A DNA stretch of 44,671 nt, taken from Terriglobia bacterium (GTDB lineage: Bacteria > Acidobacteriota > Terriglobia > JAIQFV01). The translations under genes were made by a program, and so were the position numbers. Of this stretch, positions 16,019-24,072 are shown piece after piece (position 1 is the first letter of the stretch; every line of letters begins with the position of its first letter). The stretch lies in NCBI GenBank assembly GCA_020073085.1, contig JAIQFV010000030.1:1-44671 (forward strand). Reading direction: 5' to 3'. The notes below the pieces were generated by a model that had not been told where the DNA came from, made no database searches, and saw only the letters and a list, made by a program, of their open reading frames with translations.

Positions 16019-17056
16019 ATGAGGGCGATCCGCATTCACAAGCACGGAGGGGCGGACAACATCCGAATCGATGATATCCCAGTTCCCTCCCTCAAACCGC
16101 ATGAGGCGCTTTTGGAAGTGAAGTCGACTTCCCTCAATCACCTCGACCTATGGGTTCGTAACGGGATGCCGGGGGTTCAACTCCCGCTCCCGTTGATTCT
16201 GGGAAGCGATGCCTCGGGGGTAGTCAAGGAAGTCGGTACATCAGTCAAAAACGTCAAGGTGGGTGATCGTGTCCTGGTGGTGCCGGGCTACGGCTGTGGG
16301 GCCTGCGAGGAATGTTTTTCCGGGCGGGAGAATTATTGTCTCGAGTATGCCCTTTACGGGGAGCACGGGGATGGGATTCAAGCGGAGAATCTGGCGATTG
16401 ACAGCAGAAGGCTCCTCCCGATGCCCTCCAACATTTCCTTCGACGAGGGCGCAGCCATTCCGCTGGTGTATTTGACCGCATGGGAGATGCTGGTGAACAA
16501 GGCGGGTGTTCAGCCGTGGCATACCGTGCTGGTGTGGAGCGCGTCGAGCGGCGTGGGCAGTGCGGCAGTTCAGATCGCCAAGCTTTACGGAGCCCGGGTG
16601 GTGACCACGGCCGGTGGACCGGATAAGGTGGCCAAGGCCAAGCAATTGCTCAGCCCGGATGCGGTCATCGACTACCGCGCTCAGGATGTCGTGAAGGAAA
16701 TGCGTTCGATCACTCGCGGACTGGGGGCGGACATCGTGGTGGATCATGTCGGCCAGGCGACCTGGGAGAAGAGCTTAAGATCGCTGGCGAAGGGCGGAAA
16801 ACTGGTTTTTTGTGGCGCCACCTCGGGACCCAATGTGAGTTTTGATCTGCGTTATGTGTTCTTCAAGCAGCAGTCCATTCTGGGTTCGACGATGGGGAAC
16901 CGCGGGGACCTGTTCAAGGTGCTCCAGCTGGTGGAGCACGGCAAGCTCCGGGGCGTCGTTGACCGTACCTTCGATGTGGAAGCCATTCGGGAAGCACACG
17001 AATACCTCGAGTCCGGGAAGCAGTTCGGGAAAGTGATCGTGCGATTCGCACGCTGA
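16019..17056 (+). CDS. Zinc-type MDR-superfamily alcohol dehydrogenase / quinone oxidoreductase-like
   Basis: This 345-residue NAD(P)-dependent oxidoreductase has a GroES-like N-domain and a Rossmann fold with VLVWSASSGVGSAAVQIAK. The structural-zinc lobe is kept: four cysteines in GCGACEECFSGRENYC (spacing C-x2-C-x2-C-x7-C). The catalytic-zinc ligands are not: where alcohol dehydrogenases have C-x-T/S-D and GHE, this protein reads SLNHLDLWV and GSDASG. It is thus more like zinc-independent quinone/enoyl reductases with a retained structural zinc. AAGGAG at 16,002-16,007 precedes the ATG by 11 bases. The substrate cannot be inferred. Confidence 0.85.
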   Translation: MRAIRIHKHGGADNIRIDDIPVPSLKPHEALLEVKSTSLNHLDLWVRNGMPGVQLPLPLILGSDASGVVKEVGTSVKNVKVGDRVLVVPGYGCGACEECFSGRENYCLEYALYGEHGDGIQAENLAIDSRRLLPMPSNISFDEGAAIPLVYLTAWEMLVNKAGVQPWHTVLVWSASSGVGSAAVQIAKLYGARVVTTAGGPDKVAKAKQLLSPDAVIDYRAQDVVKEMRSITRGLGADIVVDHVGQATWEKSLRSLAKGGKLVFCGATSGPNVSFDLRYVFFKQQSILGSTMGNRGDLFKVLQLVEHGKLRGVVDRTFDVEAIREAHEYLESGKQFGKVIVRFAR

Positions 17057-17179
17057 GCACGGCGGGCCCACATCTGTGAATTGCCGCCCGCGTTATTCGG
17101 CCGGGCCCCAGCGGAGGGAACAAAGAGGCGTAATCCCGGCTCCCCTGAAGGGGCGGGGTAGAGTCATGATAGCGTTCTG

Positions 17180-18496
17180 ATGTCCAAAGGAAGAATTGAA
17201 CCCCCCCAAATGATCGAGGCCACGGCCCCGGTGGAGTCCGCTGTCGCCATTGAAATGGTGAATGTGCGGCCTTCTGCGTTTCAGGCTTTGAAGGCGCCCA
17301 ACTATCGTGCCTTTTGGATTGGCAGTTTCCTTTCCAACATCGGGACGTGGATGCAGTCGGTAGCGCAAGGATGGCTGGTGCTTCAACTGACTAACTCCGC
17401 CTTCTGGCTCGGACTGGTGGGATTCTCAAGTTCGCTGCCCTCCCTGATCTTTTCTCTTATGGGGGGCGTCCTGGCTGACCGTGTCAATCGTCGCAAGCTC
17501 CTCTTTGTCACGCAATCCGTCATGATGGCCTCCGCGCTGGCAACCGGGCTCCTTACCGCTTCTCATGCCATCCTGGTCGGTGAGATTATTGTGCTGGGCT
17601 TTGTTTCCGGGCTCGCCAACTCCGTTAACGGGCCGGCGTACCAGGCCACACTGCCCGACTTGGTGGGCGACAAAGATCTCCCGAATGCGATTGCCCTCGA
17701 CTCGGCTCAATTCAACCTCTCCCGCGTGATCGGTCCGACCCTGGGTGGCTTGGCGCTCGCGGCGTTTGGCGTCGCCGTATGTTACCTGCTCAACGCTGCC
17801 AGCTTTCTGGCACTCTTGGCAGCGTTGTTCTTGATCCGCCTCCCCTCGAATGGAGGCGTGCGCCGGAACTCGGTGTGGCGTGACCTCATGGAGGGCGTCC
17901 ATTATGTCCGTCACACTCCACTCCTTGTAGTTTTGTTGTCGATTATTGTCGTGATGTCCCTGTTCGGATTGCCCTATGTCACGATGCTACCGGTCTTCGC
18001 CCGGGACATTCTGGGAGCGGGAGCGAGTGGGCTGGGATACCTTTACGGGGCCGCAGGGATTGGGGCCGTTATCGGGACCTTGACGATCGCTTTTCTTCGA
18101 GACTTGAAGCACAAAGGGATTACGATCCTCTGTTGTTCCTCCCTGTTCGGAATCTCGATCACCCTTTTTGCGCGCAGTCGAGACTTTCGTCTTTCCCTTG
18201 TCATCTTGTCGTTCGCGGGCATGATGATGATCGGGGCATTGACATTGACCAAGACCTTGCTGCAAACCACCGCTTCATTCGAGATGCGAGGTCGCGTCAT
18301 CAGTATGTACTTCTTCTGTGCAGTCGGCTTCTTTCCGCTCGGGAATCTGATCTCGGGAACACTCGCTGGCTGGCGGGGTGCCCCTTTCGCTCTTCAGCTG
18401 GGCGGCGGGGTTGTCTTTCTGTTTTCAGCCACCATGCTGGCCTTTATATCCAGGATTCGCCGCTGGGTGCGACAACCCGCGTCCATCAGGCATTAA
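17180..18496 (+). CDS. MFS transporter, MFS_3 (EntS-like) family
   Basis: This 438-residue inner-membrane transporter has about 12 helices. Near the N-terminus APNYRAFWIGSFLSNIGTWMQSVAQGWLVLQLT is typical of the EntS/MFS_3 group, followed by motif A-like GGVLADRVNRRKLL and GLANSVNGPAYQATLPDLV. Relatives export siderophores or drugs; the substrate here is unknown. The ATG is the first of the frame and the ribosome site is not strong. The stop is followed at once by a degenerate short-repeat tract. Confidence 0.85.
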   Translation: MSKGRIEPPQMIEATAPVESAVAIEMVNVRPSAFQALKAPNYRAFWIGSFLSNIGTWMQSVAQGWLVLQLTNSAFWLGLVGFSSSLPSLIFSLMGGVLADRVNRRKLLFVTQSVMMASALATGLLTASHAILVGEIIVLGFVSGLANSVNGPAYQATLPDLVGDKDLPNAIALDSAQFNLSRVIGPTLGGLALAAFGVAVCYLLNAASFLALLAALFLIRLPSNGGVRRNSVWRDLMEGVHYVRHTPLLVVLLSIIVVMSLFGLPYVTMLPVFARDILGAGASGLGYLYGAAGIGAVIGTLTIAFLRDLKHKGITILCCSSLFGISITLFARSRDFRLSLVILSFAGMMMIGALTLTKTLLQTTASFEMRGRVISMYFFCAVGFFPLGNLISGTLAGWRGAPFALQLGGGVVFLFSATMLAFISRIRRWVRQPASIRH

Positions 18497-18670
18497 AGTC
18501 CAAAGTCCAAAGTCCCAAGTCCAAAGTCTGAAGCCCAGTTCAAAGTTCCAAGGTCTGAACGTACAGTTCAAAGTTCCAGGTTCAAAAAACCCAGTTCAAA
18601 GTTCCAAGGTCTGAACATACAGTTCAAAGTTCAAAGTTTCACGGCCAAAGTCCAAGGTCCAAATTCCACA
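18497..18670. repeat. Degenerate short tandem repeat tract (AGTCCAA/AGTTCCA-like units)
   Basis: Imperfect units of about 7 bases such as AAAGTCC and AAAGTTC follow one another for about 170 bases after the MFS gene, with longer echoes such as AGTTCAAAGTTCCAAGGTCTGAAC occurring near 18,539 and 18,594. Such heptamer tracts resemble the STRR class described in cyanobacteria; origin here is unknown. Confidence 0.7.
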
Positions 18671-18734
18671 ATCTATGATTCCAAGATCTTCAATCCCGAC
18701 TTCTGACTTCCTTCCCCCGACTTCGGCGTCTGCC

Positions 18735-18795
18735 CTACTACCTACTACCTACTACCTACTACCTACTACCTACTACCTATCACCTATCACCTATT
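18735..18795. repeat. Heptameric tandem repeat (TACTACC)n
   Basis: About six near-perfect copies of TACTACC are followed by two TATCACC variants. The TATCACC form also appears, in both orientations, between pilC and pilS (32,880-33,022). Confidence 0.85.
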
Positions 18796-18828
18796 CCCTG
18801 ACACCCGGCACCCGTCCTCCAACAAAGA

Positions 18829-18860
18829 AAACCTTCCAGCGATCTTTTGCTGGAAGGTTT
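18829..18860 (-). terminator. Perfect 12-bp hairpin, terminator-like on the minus strand
   Basis: AAACCTTCCAGC (18,829-18,840) and GCTGGAAGGTTT (18,849-18,860) enclose 8 bases. Read on the minus strand the stem is followed by TTTTCTTTGTT, which fits Rho-independent termination of transcripts from the TPR gene side. No T-run follows on the plus strand. Confidence 0.5.
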
Positions 18861-19286
18861 CAGGCCTCACTACGGCTATCCCCAGGGGATAGCTTTGGGC
18901 AGGAGGTAGGAGGCAACTCGTTGTAGCTTATTTTTGTCTGTCTTGTAAGGATCGGGCAAAGAGCCCTTTGAAGGCCTTGCCCGAGTCCGATCATTAACCT
19001 GCGACTCGACAGCTACCCCTCCACATGTCGAGAAGCGCGGTCATATCCATTCGACAGAAAAACACTGTGAAGGTTTATTGGTTGGCCGGTTTTTTTTAGG
19101 ACAAGGGGGCCTGCTACGGTCTTATTTGAGGGCAAAAGTCAGGAAAGGCAGGAAGGATGGCACCGACAAGGACACAGCTCCTCCCTTCCACTCCGCAATC
19201 CGAAATCCGCATTCCGCAATTGAATGGGGTGTCGTGTGAGATCGTGAGAGTCGGTGTTCGGGGATTCGTCCAGGGATGATCTGGAG
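18861..19286. other. Gene-free stretch with short repeats and a hairpin
   Basis: It contains an 8-bp inverted repeat TCGGGCAA (18,952-18,959) / TTGCCCGA (18,977-18,984) and a degenerate CCGCAATCCGAAATCCG-type repeat around 19,190-19,221. No gene is supported. Confidence 0.5.
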
Positions 19287-20501
19287 CTAGATCCCATTGG
19301 GCCGGACGGAGGAGTCCCGGGACTTTTCAATCAGTTCTTTCAAGCCCTCAGTGGAACCATTATGGCGGGCCTTGTAATAGGCCTCCAGCAACTGGCTTGC
19401 TTGGGTCTGAATTTCACTCGGGATGGCGGCGCTTCTGGCCAGGGCGGCGATCGCCTCGTCAATTTTTTTTGACTTCCAATAGGCGATGCCAAGGCGGTAT
19501 TCCACCAGCGGATCGGCGGGCAGAAAGTCCCGCGATTTCTCCAGGTCCGCCACCGCAGCATCCAGCGTCTCGTCTTTCTGCAATTCCACGAGCCCGCGCG
19601 TCGAATAAGCCAGACTCTTCCATTGAATCTTCTGCTTTCCCCATTGTTCCTCGGAAAGGGCCGCAGGCTTCGGCCTCGAGTCGAGCGCATCCGCGACAGC
19701 AACCGCTTTTTGTGCTTGTGCCATCGCCGCCTCGATCTCCATCGGCTTTCTGAGGTACGCACTAACAATCAAGGTGATGATTTCGACGTTGTCGGGGTTA
19801 AGAGCGAGCGCTTTTCCCGCGTACTCCAGAACCTTGGCCCGGTTTTCCAGTCGGAAGTAGGCCCGCATATACTGTTCATCAATGAGGGGCCTGGTCTCCG
19901 GATCATCCACGACCTTCGTATATTCATCGAGCATCGCTACGATCTTCTCCGGATCCGGCTCGGAAGACAGCTTGGCAAAGAAGACCTGCTTGTATCGATC
20001 GATCGCGTAAGCCAGCAACTGTTTGGCAGTTGAAATGACCGATTCTTGTGACAGCAGCCACTCCTTCGGCGAGACGCCCGAGGGAGGAGTGTCCTTGACC
20101 TTGGCAGCGAGGGTGGAAGCGTCCTGAATCATCTGGATCGCCTTGGACAGATTTTCACCCTTGACGGCCAGGACTCGGCCCAACATGAGCATCAACTGCG
20201 GGTCCTGGCGGAGAGCGAGGGATTTCTCGGAATATTCGATCTCCTTGTCGGAACTCCCCAGCTCGCGGTAGGAGATGGCATAGAATTCGTAAATCTGCGC
20301 GAGGTCAGAGGTCTTCGGGAAATTTTTCAAGAACCCGTCCAGCAGTTCCACGCGTTTCTTTGCGTCGGTTTCGCGCGCAATCGCCTGGTAAGCCTTATCC
20401 TCGGGTGAACCCGCGATCACCTGAGCCCAGTGCGTCAATGGGGCCATCAAAAACAAGAATACTGTGATCCCGGCCATCATTTGGAAAGTGCGACCGCGCA
20501 T
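19287..20501 (-). CDS. Secreted TPR-repeat protein
   Basis: The 404-residue protein has a signal peptide or N-terminal anchor (residues 9-28, MAGITVFLFLMAPLTHWAQV). A helical solenoid of tetratricopeptide-like repeats follows, for example SDLAQIYEFYAISYRELGSSDKEIEYSEKSLAL, RAKVLEYAGKALALNPDNVEI and PLVEYRLGIAYWKSKKIDEAIAALARSA. TPR proteins scaffold complexes; the partner is unknown. The ATG at 20,501 starts the signal sequence and has GAGGG upstream; a longer frame to 20,693 adds an unsupported segment rich in Cys and Arg. Confidence 0.8.
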   Translation of the reverse strand: MRGRTFQMMAGITVFLFLMAPLTHWAQVIAGSPEDKAYQAIARETDAKKRVELLDGFLKNFPKTSDLAQIYEFYAISYRELGSSDKEIEYSEKSLALRQDPQLMLMLGRVLAVKGENLSKAIQMIQDASTLAAKVKDTPPSGVSPKEWLLSQESVISTAKQLLAYAIDRYKQVFFAKLSSEPDPEKIVAMLDEYTKVVDDPETRPLIDEQYMRAYFRLENRAKVLEYAGKALALNPDNVEIITLIVSAYLRKPMEIEAAMAQAQKAVAVADALDSRPKPAALSEEQWGKQKIQWKSLAYSTRGLVELQKDETLDAAVADLEKSRDFLPADPLVEYRLGIAYWKSKKIDEAIAALARSAAIPSEIQTQASQLLEAYYKARHNGSTEGLKELIEKSRDSSVRPNGI

Positions 20502-20821
20502 GGCTGTTACCCTCGCACAAAGATTGTCTTCAAACCTGGAGCAAACCGGATTGTCGCGCCTCGACCCTGGATGATGCTTAAGCCCCCGGAACTGCTGGTC
20601 CATCGCGGCCCGGACATGCTCACGTTCGGGCGGACAAGTATTTGAGCAGTATTCTCGCACAATGAAAACAATCGAAGCAAGCTGCAATTTCACCCTCCGG
20701 GCGTCTTCGACTTTTTGCTTGAAAAAGTCTCGGACGCTAGGGGATGATGTTGAGGGTTTGAATCACATGGCACTTCGTTAGAGACTTCCCAGGTCATTAA
20801 CCTTAAGGAGGCACCTCAACA
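20502..20821. other. Divergent intergenic region
   Basis: This region lies between the start of the TPR gene (minus) and the DGQHR gene (plus) and should contain both promoters. No convincing -35/-10 pair or operator can be singled out. Confidence 0.35.
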
Positions 20822-21976
20822 GTGGATGTTCCTGCCATACGCATTCAACAATTCGGAGTTCAGTTCTACCAGGCCGCACTTTCCGCCGAGGCGGTGGGGC
20901 AACTGGTGACCTTTGAAGTTCTGACCTATGACGCCCGGACTAAGATGTCAAGGCGACCCATCAAATCCGGCGTGGACAAGGCAAAAATAAACTGGGAACT
21001 GCTGGAAAACGTCATTCGCGCATCGGCCGAAGCTTATCAACGTCCGATCATCAGCAAGAAAATCGCGGAATTGGCGGAATACTATCACTTGTGCGCAGAA
21101 CTGAATACGCTCCCTTCAATTCCGGGGTCGGTTTTGCTTGTTGCGGACCGGCGGCTGGATTTTCAGCAGAGCGGTCGCGACAAGTTTTACGGAAGCTTGA
21201 CCATTCCCGCCGAGCCGGGCGTCCTTCGAGTGCTGGATGGCCAGCATCGACTTCTGGCCTTGCATCAGATGCAGACCGATCCTGCCGTCACCAGCGGGGG
21301 CCGAAGTCTTAAAGATTTCTATGTTCCCAGCGTCATCTTTGACTTTCTGCCGCCGGACCATGCGGTGGAGATGTTTGTCACGATCAACGCCAAACACACC
21401 CGGCTGAACCCCTCTCACATTATTTCCCTGGCGGGCCGGCGCCTGTACAAGGACGAATGGCTCGCGGCGGCGCACGACACCATCCGGGCATTGAACGAAG
21501 ACCGGGACTCGCCCCTGGCGGGTCAGATCAAGGTGCTGGGCGTGGGACCCGGAAAGGTGTCCCAGGCGGCGCTTGCGGACGAGATCAAAGCGATTTTTAC
21601 CAACATGGCAGGGGCCTCAGAATCGGCGGCTAAACAGTTTCGCGACGATTCCCGGCGATTTTTTGTGAGCTATTTCAAGCAGGTGGCCCGGACCTTTGAA
21701 TCGGCCTGGTACGGACGCAAGTACTCCATCAAATCCGGGACCGCCCTGCGGGCGTTCATTCGCATCGTTCCCGATGTGCTGCAGATCATCCGGTCCCGGC
21801 GCGGGGAAGTGACCGACGCCCTGAAAATCCGCGAAGCGATCGCCCCATGGGCCCTCACCATCGGGGATCGGCGGTTTGAATCGGAAGGCGAGTGGAAATT
21901 GAAGCTCCTGGGGGGCACACAATCCACGGTGGACCTGCTGACGCGGGAACTGCGCGCCGGCCTGCAACCTCGTTAG
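20822..21976 (+). CDS. DGQHR-domain protein (DndB-like), orphan
   Basis: The 384-residue protein contains the DGQHR signature at residues 139-143 within VLRVLDGQHRLLALHQ, preceded by a REP-like basic segment and RRPIKSGVDKAKI and followed by FVTINAKHTRLNPSHI, the second conserved block of the family (FxxINxxxxxLxxSHI). DndB is the regulator of DNA phosphorothioate modification clusters, and related DGQHR proteins occur in other defence islands. No dndC, dndD, dndE or restriction genes lie nearby, so this is an orphan copy. The GTG start at 20,822 follows AAGGAGG at 20,805-20,811. It stands alone on this strand. Confidence 0.8.
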   Translation: MDVPAIRIQQFGVQFYQAALSAEAVGQLVTFEVLTYDARTKMSRRPIKSGVDKAKINWELLENVIRASAEAYQRPIISKKIAELAEYYHLCAELNTLPSIPGSVLLVADRRLDFQQSGRDKFYGSLTIPAEPGVLRVLDGQHRLLALHQMQTDPAVTSGGRSLKDFYVPSVIFDFLPPDHAVEMFVTINAKHTRLNPSHIISLAGRRLYKDEWLAAAHDTIRALNEDRDSPLAGQIKVLGVGPGKVSQAALADEIKAIFTNMAGASESAAKQFRDDSRRFFVSYFKQVARTFESAWYGRKYSIKSGTALRAFIRIVPDVLQIIRSRRGEVTDALKIREAIAPWALTIGDRRFESEGEWKLKLLGGTQSTVDLLTRELRAGLQPR

Positions 21977-22055
21977 CAAATTCTTCTCCAGAAGAGGGTT
22001 TATTTCATGATTCGACCCTGGATGGATGGTTCAGCGAAGCGGACTGCAGGGCGGA

Positions 22056-22421
22056 TTAGTGGATGATCCAGTTTTCATGCGCATCCACGAAGCGCAATCC
22101 CACCCGGTACTTTCCCGACTGGGATCTCCTGGACCAGATCATGGCAACGCGGGCCTGAGCCAAAAATCTCTGATCAAAAGCAGAAACCTGGATCAACATT
22201 CCGACTTCCATCTCTTGGATGGTCTCCACACAGGCCCCATGCCGGCTGACGTTCTCCGTGACCGTGTCTTCGACGAAGGGCTTATCGGCTTTGTCCTTGC
22301 CAATCAGGCAGACAGGGAATTTGAGCGTGACACGGGGCTCACCGCGCCGCATTTTCCATACCGCATCACTGTGGAGAGCATCGCCGTTCAAGCTGGGATC
22401 ATTTTGATTTTGTGTGGCCAT
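22056..22421 (-). CDS. PilZ-domain protein (c-di-GMP receptor-like)
   Basis: The 121-residue protein is a single PilZ domain. The RxxxR half of the cyclic-di-GMP site is Arg26-Arg30 in MRRGEPRVTL, and the second half NxSxxG is Asn57-Gly62 in ENVSRHGACVET, followed by the closing strands RVAMIWSRRSQSGKYRVGLRFV. Both binding motifs are intact except that the usual Asp is Asn, so ligand binding is plausible. It may link c-di-GMP to motility; the pilus genes lie about 5 kb away. Same strand as ntrX, 212 bases downstream. Confidence 0.85.
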   Translation of the reverse strand: MATQNQNDPSLNGDALHSDAVWKMRRGEPRVTLKFPVCLIGKDKADKPFVEDTVTENVSRHGACVETIQEMEVGMLIQVSAFDQRFLAQARVAMIWSRRSQSGKYRVGLRFVDAHENWIIH

Positions 22422-22633
22422 AGGATTTATCCAGAAGACTTGTTGATCAATTCGTTGGTTGAATCCGAGACTGCTGCAACTCCCTTGATTTCAATTCGAC
22501 TTGAGAGTAATTCACAAATATTACAACTTTTTGAACGACTGAGCATTAAGTTTCCTGCCGTGGACGGGGTTGTTCCGGCTTTCCTGGATGACCGCCTGGG
22601 GCGTTCCCGTTTCACGCCTGCCCTCCTCGGGGG

Positions 22634-23986
22634 TCAGGGACGGATCTGCAGGGCCTTCATTTTCCGGTAAAGGTGGCTTCGCTCCAATCCGAGCGCTCGT
22701 GCGGTATGCGTGATGTTCCCGTGGTTCTCCTCCAGCTTCCGCAGGATAAAATCCCGCTCATAGGCCTTGCGCGCTGTCTCCAGGGAAGAAGGGGCGGGGG
22801 GAGTTTCTTCTGACGCCGCTCCTTCGCGCAGCAAGGCGGCCGGCAAATGGCGAAGTTCGATCCGCACCGCCGAGGTCATGATCACAACGCGCTCCATCAT
22901 ATTTTTCAGTTCCCGGACGTTTCCCGGCCAGGAATGTTTCACCAGGGCGTCAATCGCGTCGTTGGTGAGAATTCTTTCCTTTCGACCGTATTCCCGTGAA
23001 AACTCCTGGACGAAATAGCGGGCCAGCACCGGGATATCCTCGACGCGCTCGCGCAAGGCAGGCACGTAAAACGGGATCACGTTCAGCCGATAAAACAGAT
23101 CCTCCCGAAAATTTCCCTTGGCAATCTCGTCGTCGATGATTTTGTTGGTGGCGGCGATCACCCGGACATCCACCTCCGTCGGCTCGCTGCCGCCGACGCG
23201 CTCGAAGCGCTGGGTCTCCAACACCCGGAGCACCTTGGCCTGAGTCTTCAAGCTCATGTCGCCGATCTCATCCAGGAAGACGGTGCCGCGGTCCGCCTTG
23301 GCGAACTTCCCGATCTTGTCTTCCGTGGCGCCGGTAAACGCCCCCTTGACATGGCCGAACAGCTCACTCTCGATCAGTTCCTCGGGGATCGCCGCGCAGT
23401 TCACCTCGACGAAGGGGTCGTTGGAGCGGAGGGACTGTTGATGCAGGGCATGGGCGATCAATTCCTTGCCTGTCCCGCTTTCCCCATAAATGAGCACGCG
23501 GCCGTTGGTAGGAGCGGCAAGCGCGAGCTGCTGGCGGAGCGCTCGCATGGGCACGCTGTCGCCGATAATCACATATTTTCTCTTGAGTTCACTGCGCAGC
23601 GCCTCGTTCTGCTCGGCCAGGTGGCGTTGCTCCAGGGCGTGCCGCAGCACCAGCATCAGTTTGTCGATCGAGAGGGGCTTTTCGATGAAATCAAACGCTC
23701 CCAGCTTGGTGCATTTGACTGCGGTCTCGATGTTGCCGTGGCCCGAAATCATCACCACGGTGGGGGGATGGTTTTCCTGCTTGATGAGGCGCAATGTTTC
23801 CAGCCCGTCGATGCCCGGCATCCAGACGTCGAGCAGCACCAGATCGTACTCCTTCTTCTGGATGGCCTCGAGACACGCCTCGCCGTTGGCGACCGCATCG
23901 GCCTTGAAGCCCTCGTCCTCCAGGACGCCCTTGAGGGAGCCTCGAATGTTCTTTTCGTCGTCCACGATCAGGATGGTGTTCCTCAA
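22634..23986 (-). CDS. ntrX: Sigma-54-dependent response regulator, NtrX-like
   Basis: The 450-residue protein has a receiver domain (residues 1-120; acidic pocket VDDEKN, phospho-acceptor Asp53 in LLDVWMPG, conserved Lys in IEKPLS), a AAA+ sigma-54 activation domain (about 140-375; Walker A GESGTGKE, sigma-54 contact loop GAFTGA at 215-220, FLDEIGDM Walker B), and a Fis-type helix-turn-helix at the C-terminus ([25 protein letters not shown]). It should activate sigma-54 promoters after phosphorylation by the NtrY kinase encoded 86 bases upstream. NtrX/NtrY pairs regulate nitrogen metabolism or envelope functions; the target here is unknown. Confidence 0.93.
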   Translation of the reverse strand: MRNTILIVDDEKNIRGSLKGVLEDEGFKADAVANGEACLEAIQKKEYDLVLLDVWMPGIDGLETLRLIKQENHPPTVVMISGHGNIETAVKCTKLGAFDFIEKPLSIDKLMLVLRHALEQRHLAEQNEALRSELKRKYVIIGDSVPMRALRQQLALAAPTNGRVLIYGESGTGKELIAHALHQQSLRSNDPFVEVNCAAIPEELIESELFGHVKGAFTGATEDKIGKFAKADRGTVFLDEIGDMSLKTQAKVLRVLETQRFERVGGSEPTEVDVRVIAATNKIIDDEIAKGNFREDLFYRLNVIPFYVPALRERVEDIPVLARYFVQEFSREYGRKERILTNDAIDALVKHSWPGNVRELKNMMERVVIMTSAVRIELRHLPAALLREGAASEETPPAPSSLETARKAYERDFILRKLEENHGNITHTARALGLERSHLYRKMKALQIRP

Positions 23987-24072
23987 GCGACCCCCCTGGA
24001 TGACCGGATCACCGGCCCGGGAACTTCTCCGCCCGGTCTTGATCCTCTCCTTGAATTGCCGGCCGGTGTTCT

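Noticed and set aside
20769-20784. TGGCACTTCG as a -24 element for the DGQHR gene
   Set aside because: No GC at the -12 position.
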